A stretch of DNA of 64,000 nt from Solobacterium sp. (GTDB taxonomy: Bacteria; Bacillota_I; Bacilli_A; Erysipelotrichales; Erysipelotrichaceae), in NCBI GenBank assembly GCA_017469885.1, contig JAFUFO010000004.1, forward strand, positions 1-64,000. The letters run 5' to 3'. Positions 1 to 7,800 of this stretch are shown here, one piece after another. The translations under genes were made by a program, and so were the position numbers. The notes under the pieces are model-generated. The model made no database searches. It worked only from the letters and a program-made list of their open reading frames with translations, and was not told the origin of the DNA. Position 1 is the stretch's first letter. The number at the start of each line of letters is the position of its first letter.

Positions 1-20
1 TTAAACCTTTAAAGGTTTAA
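1..20. repeat. Perfect 20-bp palindrome at invertible cassette edge
   Basis: These 20 bases equal their own reverse complement. The right half carries the core AAAGGTTTAA, which is repeated in opposite orientation inside the active tail gene at 670-679. The left half is the same core pointing left, out of the window. Two recombination cores back to back is what would be expected where two invertible segments abut. The palindrome is read directly; the recombination role is inferred. Confidence 0.6.
7..20 (+). repeat. Left inverted repeat of putative tail-fibre cassette
   Basis: This 14-base site matches the reverse complement of 670-683 at 13 of 14 positions. Both copies contain codons AAA GGT TTA (Lys-Gly-Leu) in the reading frame of their own gene, so exchange here would keep the frame. 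It is a candidate crossover site for a DNA invertase encoded outside the window. Confidence 0.65.
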
Positions 21-367
21 TTGCATTTGAAACAACGTTTGAAGTCACGCTTGCGAGCGGTGTCGGTAGAGCGAACAACCAAAACGCACAGTATAGGCAG
101 TATACTATTACTGAAAAAGGTTTCTATTTTCTTAGCGCAGAAACAACCGGAATGAATATAAACGGCAGAACGTATGCGTTTTTTTCAGGCGATAATGTTA
201 TCCCTAACCTGTCATTGTATCCGGCAACGGTAAATACTGAATACTATCACAAACAAATAGTTCAATTTGTTAAGGTTGGCAATACACCGATAACGGTATC
301 ACTGCGTTATTGGGATTCTAACAGCATTCCGGAGCACAAGTATAAAATTTATAAGATACTTGGATAA
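11..367 (+). CDS. Silent alternative C-terminal module of the tail receptor-binding protein
   Basis: This open frame of 118 codons faces the active tail gene, and the two stops lie 9 bases apart. No start codon with a ribosome-binding site is seen, and an in-frame TAA at 2-4 precedes it, so as it stands it is probably not translated alone. It begins with Lys-Gly-Leu inside the inverted repeat, exactly as the active C-terminal module does at 679. It ends with a beta-rich stretch (PITVSLRYWD) that resembles the end of the active module (TVTISLTATYV). Inversion between 11-20 and 670-679 would fuse it to the 278-residue N-terminal part of the tail protein, giving about 396 residues. A simple pseudogene fragment is the alternative, but the intact frame and in-frame repeat argue against that. 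Confidence 0.65.
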   Translation, partial: KGLIAFETTFEVTLASGVGRANNQNAQYRQYTITEKGFYFLSAETTGMNINGRTYAFFSGDNVIPNLSLYPATVNTEYYHKQIVQFVKVGNTPITVSLRYWDSNSIPEHKYKIYKILG

Positions 368-376
368 TTAAAAATG

Positions 377-1513
377 TTACAACTGCGCTGAGTCTTTTAA
401 ATAAACATAAGTAGCCGTTAGCGAAATTGTCACCGTTGCCGAGCCTTCGTTTCGTGTTCTGATTATAACGGTATTATCTTGTCTTATACATCCCGAAAGT
501 AAAACAGATGATGTTGAATCATTAACCGCAACTCCAACAACATACCGTGAGTATCCACTTTTGGGTGGAAAACTGTCTGGCATAGTCCAATAGTTACCAC
601 CTGTTGGGTGCGAAATATTGGAACGTGTTGAAGTCTTCCAAAGAATAACAGGATTGTTTTCTAAGGACGTTAAACCTTTATAGAGGGATGTGATTTCAGT
701 CCCAGCAGAGGTGCTCTCAATGTTAGTTCCAACTTCCAGAGTGTCCCCGACCGCAACGGCAGCTGTCACTTTATAAAGCTGATTATTGTAAACAATAAAA
801 TCACCAACCGAATGCGCTGCGGCTGCAGGTGATTCTTCAATCTGCGCAAAATTGCCGGTTAAAATATCTGCTCTGGACACAAGGGCACTGAGTGAAGAAA
901 TAAGTTCATCAATCTCAAGCTGAAGGTGCCCTGCTGCATCCTGATCCAACTGATCTTTCATGTGCTCGAAGAACTCCATGAATTGTGCTGTCATCTGAGA
1001 AACAATCTGGTCTACCGGTACACCTTCAACAGTTCCTGTGACCCAGCCGCAGAGATCCGAGTCAGATCTTGTGTCTGTAATATTTGCAGCAGTAATTTCT
1101 GTTGCGCCCGCAGCCACATAGATCTGTGCAAGGACGATCTGATACAGTCCAGTATCACGAACAGGATCCTGCGGCTCCGGATTATTACCGGAGTATGCGC
1201 CCTGGACATATACAAGCGAAATGTTTCTGTTTGTATAATCTGCCTGCACAACCACAGTATCGATACGCGGATAGGTGCTGTTTGCTGTAGGAACGGTAAA
1301 CGACGTTTCCGTATCAAAGAACCTGACTTTTCCCTGGATATTCGCATAGCCGGTAGCTACATTGATATTCATTCCACTTACAGGTGTAACCTGCATTTCT
1401 CCGTTAAATACACCTGTTGTGAAGAATTTTCTGAGCCACTCTGAAAGTGAATCAGCGTTATATCTTCTGTCCCCATTGTTAGAGTTCCAAAAAAGTCCAT
1501 TTACATCAGCCAT
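377..1513 (-). CDS. Tail/baseplate receptor-binding protein with switchable C-terminus
   Basis: A 378-residue protein, last in the visible tail module, following the Gp37-like hub gene with an 8-bp overlap (ATG at 1513). The N-terminal 170 residues look like the constant baseplate-attachment region common in Firmicutes siphophages: a Gly-Leu-Phe-Trp start, then a beta-rich domain with repeated aromatic and Asp residues. Residues 175-225 are helical (QIVSQMTAQFMEFFEHMKDQ) and probably form a trimeric stalk. A small beta domain follows (SVGDFIVYNNQLYKVTA), typical of carbohydrate-binding tail appendages. From residue 279 (Lys-Gly-Leu) to the end is a 100-residue module that lies inside the putative invertible segment. 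The role is inferred from position and architecture; the exact family was not identified. Confidence 0.7.
   Translation of the reverse strand: MADVNGLFWNSNNGDRRYNADSLSEWLRKFFTTGVFNGEMQVTPVSGMNINVATGYANIQGKVRFFDTETSFTVPTANSTYPRIDTVVVQADYTNRNISLVYVQGAYSGNNPEPQDPVRDTGLYQIVLAQIYVAAGATEITAANITDTRSDSDLCGWVTGTVEGVPVDQIVSQMTAQFMEFFEHMKDQLDQDAAGHLQLEIDELISSLSALVSRADILTGNFAQIEESPAAAAHSVGDFIVYNNQLYKVTAAVAVGDTLEVGTNIESTSAGTEITSLYKGLTSLENNPVILWKTSTRSNISHPTGGNYWTMPDSFPPKSGYSRYVVGVAVNDSTSSVLLSGCIRQDNTVIIRTRNEGSATVTISLTATYVYLKDSAQL
670..683 (-). repeat. Right inverted repeat of putative tail-fibre cassette
   Basis: This inverted partner of 7-20 matches it at 13 of 14 positions. It lies inside the active tail gene, over the codons for Tyr-Lys-Gly-Leu at residues 278-281. 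It marks the boundary between the constant N-terminal part and the variable C-terminal module. Confidence 0.65.
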
Positions 1514-2567
1514 TGTTCGTATCGCTCCAATCTATTGTTTCCGGTATCGGATTTCCCAGAACCGGTGAAACCTTCATTGCACCGGTCTCATATATTTCTG
1601 TGATTTCTGTCAGTCGGAGATCAGCTTCCAGGTTCCAATTGTTCTTCTGGACCGTAATAATATCTCCAAGATCGTAGTGTTTTTGATAAATAAAGTTGCC
1701 TGCTGCCTCTGTAGTACATTCAAAGGAATTGAATAATGCATTCTCTTCCAGCGAATGATTTCCCCTCTGCCTCAGCGCCTCTTGATATTGTGCGGTTGTC
1801 AGACCGTCAGATCGGACATCCGACGCATTCACATACATCTCTCTCCGTTCAAGACCGACAAGTGTGTCATCACCAGTAACAACAAATGTCCTGGCATCTC
1901 CTTCGCCTTCTCCTCCTACATAAGCGACTGTTTTCTGTAACTGGTCGCTCTCGTTATAGGAAACCATTGAGAGGTTGTTATAGGACTGTGAGAAAACTAC
2001 TCGACTGTTGTCCATCTGATGCACAGATCGATCGACTCCCTTATAGATCTCAAACGTGATTGTTTTTTCGCTGAAATCAGGGAAAAAGCGGAATCCAAAT
2101 CCCGCATACCTCGCAAGTTTCGTTTGATACTCCAGCAAGTTTTTATAAGTTGCCTGGAATGTTACACGTTCGGTAAATCCCTGCTCAGCCCCTAACTGCA
2201 CTAAGGGAATTGCCACAGCATTCTCCAGCAATTCCCTCATTACAGATTCGACCAGTTTATTACTAGCGTTGTATCTCGGACGGATCAAGCGCCGGGACAT
2301 GTATGATTCCAGAAACCGTCCCTTTACAGTGATCTGATTCTTGTAATCATTCTGTTCCAGCGTAAAAGATTCAATTACGCCTGCTTCCTTGGCTCCTTTC
2401 TTCCATACCAAACGTCCGATCTGAAGCAGAGCCAGATTGTTTTGTGTTACCGGACAATACAGTTCAAACGAACCCGCAGCATCATATTTTCGGTTCCACA
2501 GGAAACTGGTCTGGTTTTCAATCAGACCTTTAAAATTCATTTCGGCATCATAAATGCGGATTTCCAT
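1506..2567 (-). CDS. Siphovirus Gp37-like tail-tip (baseplate hub) protein
   Basis: About 353 residues. The sequence resembles the siphovirus Gp37-like family, the tail-tip protein that follows Dit in many Gram-positive phages: it opens with MEIRIYDAEMNFKGLIEN, has a Trp-Asn-Arg-Lys-Tyr-Asp motif near residue 30, and has mixed alpha/beta hub-like segments. It would form the hub at the distal end of the tail tube. The ATG at 2567 is chosen because it follows an AGGTG site; a GTG at 2576 is also possible. It overlaps the Dit gene stop and the next gene, so it is translated within the tail operon. Confidence 0.78.
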   Translation of the reverse strand: MEIRIYDAEMNFKGLIENQTSFLWNRKYDAAGSFELYCPVTQNNLALLQIGRLVWKKGAKEAGVIESFTLEQNDYKNQITVKGRFLESYMSRRLIRPRYNASNKLVESVMRELLENAVAIPLVQLGAEQGFTERVTFQATYKNLLEYQTKLARYAGFGFRFFPDFSEKTITFEIYKGVDRSVHQMDNSRVVFSQSYNNLSMVSYNESDQLQKTVAYVGGEGEGDARTFVVTGDDTLVGLERREMYVNASDVRSDGLTTAQYQEALRQRGNHSLEENALFNSFECTTEAAGNFIYQKHYDLGDIITVQKNNWNLEADLRLTEITEIYETGAMKVSPVLGNPIPETIDWSDTNNG

Positions 2568-2568
2568 A

Positions 2569-3453
2569 TCATGCACCTGCGTATTTCATTCGATAAGTAA
2601 TATGCACTTCCATGGCATCTGTACCACTGGTGGAGTCATAACCAATACTGTTAGTTCCCCGCATCAGCTGAATAAAAACGGAATCTTCCGTGAGATATTC
2701 GTTCACCTCAGTTTCAACTCCGTTTCTGATCAGATATACGTGTTTATCATTATCCGCTGTTGTAATACGGACTCGATCTCCTGCCTCCATCACAAACGGA
2801 TGTGATGTTGTACCCAGCGTTAAGCGCTCATCGCTTTCTACACGTACCACCGAGGGATTCACTACGGCACCGGAAGAATAGATTGTTATCTCCATTCCTA
2901 TGCTATCCGCAGCATTCTCATTTGTGATCGTCTGCATGCGTGTATTGGATCTGTAACCGAATTCTTCTCCTTCCTCAAGAAATTCGTGAGGGAATTCGAA
3001 GTCAGCGATCCAACCGGCCATGTATACCGTCACATCCGACATTGCATAGAAAAATGGATCCGGACACAACAGTGATACTTGGTATGTTCTGGATCCGTAT
3101 TCTCCAGATGAGGTGATGCTTTCTACGTAATAATTGATTTTCCGTTCGTTTGGATATTCCCTGAATACCAGAGTTCCTTCTTCTCCGCTTTTGAACAAGG
3201 CATTGAGAAGATTACGGTTATACACGTTATCCAGATAGTCGCGCAGTGTCAGGACAATATTACGAATCTTTGCGACTGATCCCTGATATGCTCCGCCATC
3301 TGACATCGTATTTTCTGAGATGGTGACATTGTTGTCCACTGCATAGCAGCCCTCTGCTTCCACAAGAAGAAAAGGTGACGGTTCGCGTTCTCCGAACGTC
3401 ACCTGTACACCATCGTTATTGGAGCAGGTGATAGATCTATTTACATAGCCCAT
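2569..3453 (-). CDS. Distal tail protein (Dit), siphovirus tail family
   Basis: 294 residues. The N-terminal half has features of the Sipho_tail/Dit family: an opening with repeated Gly, Arg and Glu turns, a Leu-Arg-Asp-Tyr-Leu-Asp motif near residue 90, and a PDPFFYA motif near 155 that is characteristic of Dit proteins. Dit forms the hexameric ring joining the tail tube to the baseplate. The C-terminal part (about 180-294) is a beta-rich domain that may bind carbohydrate. It starts one base after the tape-measure stop with a good site (AGGAG). Confidence 0.82.
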   Translation of the reverse strand: MGYVNRSITCSNNDGVQVTFGEREPSPFLLVEAEGCYAVDNNVTISENTMSDGGAYQGSVAKIRNIVLTLRDYLDNVYNRNLLNALFKSGEEGTLVFREYPNERKINYYVESITSSGEYGSRTYQVSLLCPDPFFYAMSDVTVYMAGWIADFEFPHEFLEEGEEFGYRSNTRMQTITNENAADSIGMEITIYSSGAVVNPSVVRVESDERLTLGTTSHPFVMEAGDRVRITTADNDKHVYLIRNGVETEVNEYLTEDSVFIQLMRGTNSIGYDSTSGTDAMEVHITYRMKYAGA

Positions 3454-3454
3454 G

Positions 3455-5665
3455 TCATACTCCTCTCATTGTCAAAACCATATTCCTGGTAGAATTACGT
3501 GTTTGACGTGCGATCTCACTCGGGCTCAGCTCCCGCGGTGAATTTATCGTAATGCTCTGTGAAAAGCCAGTTGCTCCATATGATGGCATCGCCTCTCCAT
3601 ACGTAACGGATCCGGTAGCACCGATAACTGCATTCGAGCTCATTTCGTACCCAGCTACACCTTTAGAAATTTTATCCATAGCATCAAAAACAGATCCCGA
3701 TCCATTTTCAATACCTACAGCCATACCTTCAGGAATGTATCGGCCAATCGTATCCCGCATTAATCTGGACGGCGATCCAATTTTGAAGAAGTTTTTCGCG
3801 GCACTCCATGCATTCTGCGCGAGTCCCATCAATGTACTTCTAATTGCTCCTCCAGCTGATGAAATACCGGAGACAATTCCATTAATGATACTCGAACCCA
3901 TGCTTGACCAGTTTATGCTACTGAAAGCAGATAAGGCTGAAGATCCTATGGATCTAAGAGCGTTTGGTATTACACTGAACAATCCACTGATTCCACTTGA
4001 AATCAAGTTAATTACAGTTCGACCTACACCACCCCAGTTAATTCCCTGGAAGAAATTCAGGGCAGAAGAACCAATAGACTTCAACAGATTCGGCACTGCG
4101 GAAAATAAAGCGCTAATACCACCCTTTATAAGGTTTACTACAGTACTTCCCAACGCACTCCATGGAATATTCTGGAAGAAATTCTTCGCATTGTTTCCTA
4201 TTGTTTTCATGATGTTGGGAAGTGCATTGAACAGCGCCTTAATACCGTTCTGAATCAATTGGATAACCTTAGATCCAAGCTGGATCCAGTTAATAGCAGA
4301 TATTACACTCACAACTGCCTGAAAGATATTTCCCATGTTAGAGAGAATCAGATTCCTGTTATTCCAGATGCCAAGTGCGAGATTTTTTATCATCTTGATT
4401 CCTGCAAGCAGTACTTTTGGCGCATTGTCGTTTATCAAGCCAGCAATATTTGTAACGATCTGCGGAACATAACTGATTATCGCCGGCAGTCCGGCAATAA
4501 GACCATCCACCAAATTCATGATCAGGTCGATGCCAGCATCCACCAGTGTGCTGAAGTTACTACGCAAATTGCTGGTAAAACTCAGCAGCATCGGTAATCC
4601 CTGATTCAGAAAGTCCGGAATCTTGGAGATCACACCGGTCTTGAGGGATTCAATCAGCTGCATACCATTTTCCATCAGCATCGGTAACCCTGTTGTGATT
4701 GCCTGCCCCAATGCCTTCGGAAGACTTGCACCAATTCGGACAACCATCGGAATAAGATTTCCGAAAAGATATGTTTTAACGGACTGAACAAGATTCTGCA
4801 TCGATTGATCAACATCGCCGCCAGTAGCCATATTGCCGAGAAGGTCAGTCCACGCTGCTTTCATGGCATTTGCTGAACCTTGCAGTGTATGTTCCGCTTC
4901 CCTGGCTGTTGTGCCAGTAATGCCAATCTCTCCTTGGATTACATGGATTGCCTCATACACATCAGCAAGATTATCGATGTTATATTCCACCCCACTGACT
5001 GCCTGAGCATCCTTAAGAAGTCTTTCCATTTCGGTTTTGGTACCGCCATATCCAAGCTTCAGGTTATCCAGCATAGTGTAGTTCTGCTTGGCAAAGCCCT
5101 GATAAGCAACTTGGATTGCCTCCATAGAAGTGCCCATCTTGTTGGAGTTATCAGCCATGTCAATCATTGCCATGTTCGCAACTTTTGCGCTCTCAACCGT
5201 ATCTCCGCCAAGACTGGAATTCAGTGCTGCAGCAAATCCAGAAATGTTCTGCATATACTCATTTGCAGAAAGTCCGGTTGTCTTCCACGCATCGCTGGCG
5301 TTGTTTAAGGCAATCTTCTGACCGCGCATCATGTCATAGTACTCACCCTTCACCTCACCTACCGACTTTCCGACAATCTGAGCGTATTCATTAACACTCT
5401 GTGCACCTTTCGCACCAAACAGTGTTTCAATGCCGCCGATTGACTGTTCTAGTTCTCCGCCCTGTGCAATGGAATCTTTAAGGATCTTGCCAATTCCAAG
5501 TGCCGCAATTGCGGTCTTTACTGTGGAGGCAAACTTACCGCTGAAGAGTTTGCCCTGATTGGCGCCTTCCTGCTCCGCACCATTACCCATGGCATTCTTG
5601 ATCATTCCGGAAATATTCTTTGCTGACGGTATTATCTGTACATACGCATCACCTAATGTCGGCAT
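3455..5665 (-). CDS. Tail tape measure protein
   Basis: 736 residues, the longest gene of the tail module, directly after the tail assembly chaperones. The N-terminal 300 residues have the standard TMP opening (SLGDAYVQI-like start, Gly-rich helices, and the GTTAREAEHTLQGS segment). The middle (about 300-460) is hydrophobic and predicted membrane-active, as in many Gram-positive tape measures. Between about 3900 and 4300 there are four tandem 41-residue repeats, each centred on Ile-Asn-Trp or Ile-Pro-Trp and followed by a Gly-Ser-x-Val/Ile segment. It sets tail length and is released during DNA injection. The start has a strong GGAGG site. Confidence 0.9.
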   Translation of the reverse strand: MPTLGDAYVQIIPSAKNISGMIKNAMGNGAEQEGANQGKLFSGKFASTVKTAIAALGIGKILKDSIAQGGELEQSIGGIETLFGAKGAQSVNEYAQIVGKSVGEVKGEYYDMMRGQKIALNNASDAWKTTGLSANEYMQNISGFAAALNSSLGGDTVESAKVANMAMIDMADNSNKMGTSMEAIQVAYQGFAKQNYTMLDNLKLGYGGTKTEMERLLKDAQAVSGVEYNIDNLADVYEAIHVIQGEIGITGTTAREAEHTLQGSANAMKAAWTDLLGNMATGGDVDQSMQNLVQSVKTYLFGNLIPMVVRIGASLPKALGQAITTGLPMLMENGMQLIESLKTGVISKIPDFLNQGLPMLLSFTSNLRSNFSTLVDAGIDLIMNLVDGLIAGLPAIISYVPQIVTNIAGLINDNAPKVLLAGIKMIKNLALGIWNNRNLILSNMGNIFQAVVSVISAINWIQLGSKVIQLIQNGIKALFNALPNIMKTIGNNAKNFFQNIPWSALGSTVVNLIKGGISALFSAVPNLLKSIGSSALNFFQGINWGGVGRTVINLISSGISGLFSVIPNALRSIGSSALSAFSSINWSSMGSSIINGIVSGISSAGGAIRSTLMGLAQNAWSAAKNFFKIGSPSRLMRDTIGRYIPEGMAVGIENGSGSVFDAMDKISKGVAGYEMSSNAVIGATGSVTYGEAMPSYGATGFSQSITINSPRELSPSEIARQTRNSTRNMVLTMRGV

Positions 5666-6050
5666 TTCTGTTTCCTCCTATGATCTCCGCTTTTCTACGT
5701 TCAAAATCAGCAGCGGAATCAAATGCTGTGATGGTTTCTTTTTTGTCCCCAATCCGCATCAGTTCCTGCAGTAATGATTTCGGCATGTTTCTGCCTTTCT
5801 CTGCGTCTCTGGTCTTAGACCACTTGAGCCAGTTCAGGGCGTCAACACATGCCATTCTCAGGACCGTATCAAACGGCATTTTTTCTTCATTGAGTTTCAT
5901 CTTTATTCGACTGTCTGCCCTTAATCCAACAGAAAGCGTTGCCAGCAGTTTCACCGGCAACGCTCTGTAGTCGAATATATGATAAGTCTCCGCCAGATCG
6001 CAGATCAGCGCATCCTCATCTGTTTTAATGAATTGGATTAAGGTTATGAG
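5649..6050 (-). CDS. Tail assembly chaperone GT extension (-1 frameshift product)
   Basis: This frame lacks a plausible independent start (only TTG at 5960), but it is open from inside the end of the preceding chaperone gene. A -1 slip at the heptamer A AAA AAC (6050-6056) joins the first 87 residues of the upstream protein to 133 residues encoded here, for a total of about 220. The segment TDEDALICDLAETYHIFDYR near its start resembles the T domain of Firmicutes tail chaperones (DUF5361-like). In lambda the equivalent gpGT recruits tail-tube subunits to the tape measure. Its place between the tail tube and tape-measure genes is the expected one. Confidence 0.82.
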   Translation of the reverse strand, partial: LITLIQFIKTDEDALICDLAETYHIFDYRALPVKLLATLSVGLRADSRIKMKLNEEKMPFDTVLRMACVDALNWLKWSKTRDAEKGRNMPKSLLQELMRIGDKKETITAFDSAADFERRKAEIIGGNRNADIR

Positions 6051-6310
6051 TTTTTTGCTTCTTTCACCTGTCCGAAGATGTCCAGGAGTTCATCCATGAT
6101 TGCCTCGGTAGGAACTCTCCCGGATTCTTCCCGATGCAGATCCATGAGTTTACGAACATCTTCTTTGCTCAGAAGCTTTTTGAGGAGACGCGGTGCCTGA
6201 AGCAAGTCGCCATCTTCCATTCCGGAGATCTGGTCAAGAACTTCCCAGTCGTCAAGCCGGTCTTCATCAATTTCACATTCAAACCCTGTTTTGGTTTTTA
6301 CGCTTACCAT
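6044..6310 (-). CDS. Tail assembly chaperone G
   Basis: 88 residues, mostly helical and acidic, between the major tail protein and tape-measure genes. This is the position of lambda gpG-type chaperones, which coat the tape measure before tube assembly. The last sense codons are GCA AAA AAC TCA, containing a canonical -1 slippery heptamer, and the overlapping -1 frame continues for 133 codons. The normal product ends at the TAA at 6044. Confidence 0.82.
   Translation of the reverse strand: MVSVKTKTGFECEIDEDRLDDWEVLDQISGMEDGDLLQAPRLLKKLLSKEDVRKLMDLHREESGRVPTEAIMDELLDIFGQVKEAKNS
6050..6056 (-). promoter_or_regulatory. Programmed -1 ribosomal frameshift site A AAA AAC
   Basis: On the minus strand the heptamer A AAA AAC lies in the zero frame two codons before the chaperone stop. 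After slippage the next codon is CTC and translation runs on to 5649. The motif fits X XXY YYZ exactly. No clear downstream pseudoknot was modelled by eye. Confidence 0.82.
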
Positions 6311-6328
6311 ACATTCACCTGTGGATTA

Positions 6329-6883
6329 TTAGGCCTTCACCAGGTACTCATAGTGAGTATTGCCAGTAGCATCCGGAACACATGCAAGTGTGGTTTCGTA
6401 GCCAACCGCTTCGCCGTCCGCATAGGTAATTTCACCTACTTCAGATACAGACGCGGCAGGTACAACAACACGCTTCAGCACATTATCGTTGTAAATCATC
6501 TCGATTACATAAGACGCCTGTTCCATAGCGGATGCATTTGCTTTGATGGTAATACCATCCGCAAGAGTTCCGGTGACATTGTCCTCACCATACACCGTCT
6601 TGAGGACATCGATATTCATTGCCTCAAGCAGAGTAAATCCGAATGTATCTTCTTTTGATGTGAGCACATTGAGAACAGTATCTCCGCCCCAGGCTTTGAT
6701 ATTCTCAGTTTCCGGGCTGTTATTGTTGGTAACGCCGTCCTCACTGACATAACCGAGGCACTTAAATGCCGCATCGAGTGCAGTTGTCGCATCAGTCGGA
6801 AGTGTGGTTCCGAGCGGTGCGCGATAAATAGAACCGCCGACCTTAGGCTTGCCAACGGTTACTTTAGTAGCATCATTCGCCAT
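6329..6883 (-). CDS. Major tail (tube) protein
   Basis: 184 residues with a GGAG site before its ATG. It carries the pattern of HK97/lambda-type tail tube proteins of Gram-positive phages: a Gly-rich N-terminal arm (KVTVGKPKVGGSIYRAPLGT), a conserved GYVSEDGVT segment near residue 45, then alternating beta strands. It polymerises as hexameric rings around the tape measure. Position between the tail terminator and chaperone genes supports the call. Confidence 0.85.
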   Translation of the reverse strand: MANDATKVTVGKPKVGGSIYRAPLGTTLPTDATTALDAAFKCLGYVSEDGVTNNNSPETENIKAWGGDTVLNVLTSKEDTFGFTLLEAMNIDVLKTVYGEDNVTGTLADGITIKANASAMEQASYVIEMIYNDNVLKRVVVPAASVSEVGEITYADGEAVGYETTLACVPDATGNTHYEYLVKA

Positions 6884-6885
6884 AT

Positions 6886-7230
6886 TTATTCTCCATTTCT
6901 GTAGTATTTGATGTCATAGACAGCCTGATACCGGTATCTTTTTGTTTCGGTATCCGTGAAGTTATAGTCTGAATTGAGTCTGCAGTTACAGATTTCTGAA
7001 AGATCCGCAAAATGGTCCATCTTGCTCTTTACCGCCTCGTTCATCTCGATCGTATCCAGCAGACTCTGACCATATGACTGAATTGCGAAGGTTGCTTCTG
7101 CAATATGATTGGTCTCCCGTCCGCCGGTGCGTTCTATAACGAGGTACCGATCCGGCTTGGTATCCGGCACTTCCGCATAGGTCGGATATAACTGATCAAG
7201 GTAGCCAAGCAATACAGTTTCGATTGTCAT
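6886..7230 (-). CDS. Tail terminator / completion protein
   Basis: 114 residues, immediately upstream of the tail tube gene. Small size, an alpha/beta pattern with a DRYLVIERTGG strand-turn near residue 27, and gene position fit the lambda gpU / DUF3168-like terminators that cap the tail tube at the head-proximal end. It overlaps the preceding gene by 4 bp. The family assignment is by resemblance. Confidence 0.65.
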   Translation of the reverse strand: MTIETVLLGYLDQLYPTYAEVPDTKPDRYLVIERTGGRETNHIAEATFAIQSYGQSLLDTIEMNEAVKSKMDHFADLSEICNCRLNSDYNFTDTETKRYRYQAVYDIKYYRNGE

Positions 7231-7472
7231 CCGCCACCTCCGATAGCCTTGAGAATAGTATTATTCTCTGCATTTTCCTTCTTTGCCGCATAAGTTCTTG
7301 CAGCGATCTGGGCGTTGACTCGGTTCTTACCGGTATGCGTTGATATTTCATACCCATCACCAAGAGCCTGCATTGCAGACTGTGCATAGCCATTACATAC
7401 AGCCATCATTTCCGGACTTCGCAGCAGTTCCCGAACACCTGCCCGGTTAAGCTTGAACTTAAACTTACTCAT
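7227..7472 (-). CDS. HK97 gp10-like head-tail connector protein
   Basis: 81 residues from the ATG at 7472; a TTG at 7481 is a less likely start. It has FKFKLNRAGVRELLRS at the start and THTGKNRVNAQIAARTYAAKK in the second half, the pattern of short HK97 gp10-family neck proteins. It lies between the head closure and tail terminator genes, as in related phages. The start overlaps the upstream stop by 8 bp, suggesting coupled translation. Confidence 0.72.
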   Translation of the reverse strand: MSKFKFKLNRAGVRELLRSPEMMAVCNGYAQSAMQALGDGYEISTHTGKNRVNAQIAARTYAAKKENAENNTILKAIGGGG

Positions 7473-7800
7473 AGGCTTCAACTTTCCATTTCGTATTCCA
7501 GGACAATGGAATGTTTTCTTCTATACCGGTCTCCGGTGCTCCAAAAACATGCCATGTCTGCCCAAAGAAACGAACAAGGCGATCGTCCCAGATGTGCTCA
7601 TCTCCTTTCGGGATCGCAATCTGATATATCGCCTTTTTGCCATGAAGCTGAACAGAGGTTATCTGATCTTCAGCAGATACCGGAGAAACAAGAACATTCT
7701 CGACGTCTTCCCAATCCGTAGAATAGTATTCGTGGTTTAATGCATCCTTTCCAGCTACTGTTCTGACCTGGAGGCTTACAGTAATTCCTTTAATTCTCAT
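7465..7800 (-). CDS. Head closure / head-tail joining protein
   Basis: 111 residues from the ATG at 7800, which overlaps the upstream gene stop. Strong beta content, a conserved Trp near the end (FFGQTWHVFGAPETG) and gene order mark it as the phage head closure (SPP1 gp16-like) protein that forms the connector ring between head and tail. Confidence 0.72.
   Translation of the reverse strand: MRIKGITVSLQVRTVAGKDALNHEYYSTDWEDVENVLVSPVSAEDQITSVQLHGKKAIYQIAIPKGDEHIWDDRLVRFFGQTWHVFGAPETGIEENIPLSWNTKWKVEAYE

Larger units (their letters stand above)
7..683. mobile_element. Putative invertible DNA segment (phage tail C-terminus switch)
   Basis: About 670 bp are bounded by inverted copies of a 14-bp sequence. 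The segment contains two convergent C-terminal coding modules. The minus-strand module is currently joined to the constant N-terminus of the tail gene and the plus-strand module is disconnected. This matches the known layout of phage host-range switches (the Mu and P1 tail-fibre segments, and shufflons). No recombinase for it is visible in the window; the prophage integrase at 26066 is more likely dedicated to attachment-site recombination. Confidence 0.62.

Noticed and set aside
5649-5960. An independent 103-residue gene starting at TTG 5960
   Set aside because: The open frame extends upstream through conserved sequence into the slippery site, with no ribosome-binding site at 5960. It is treated as the frameshifted part of GT.
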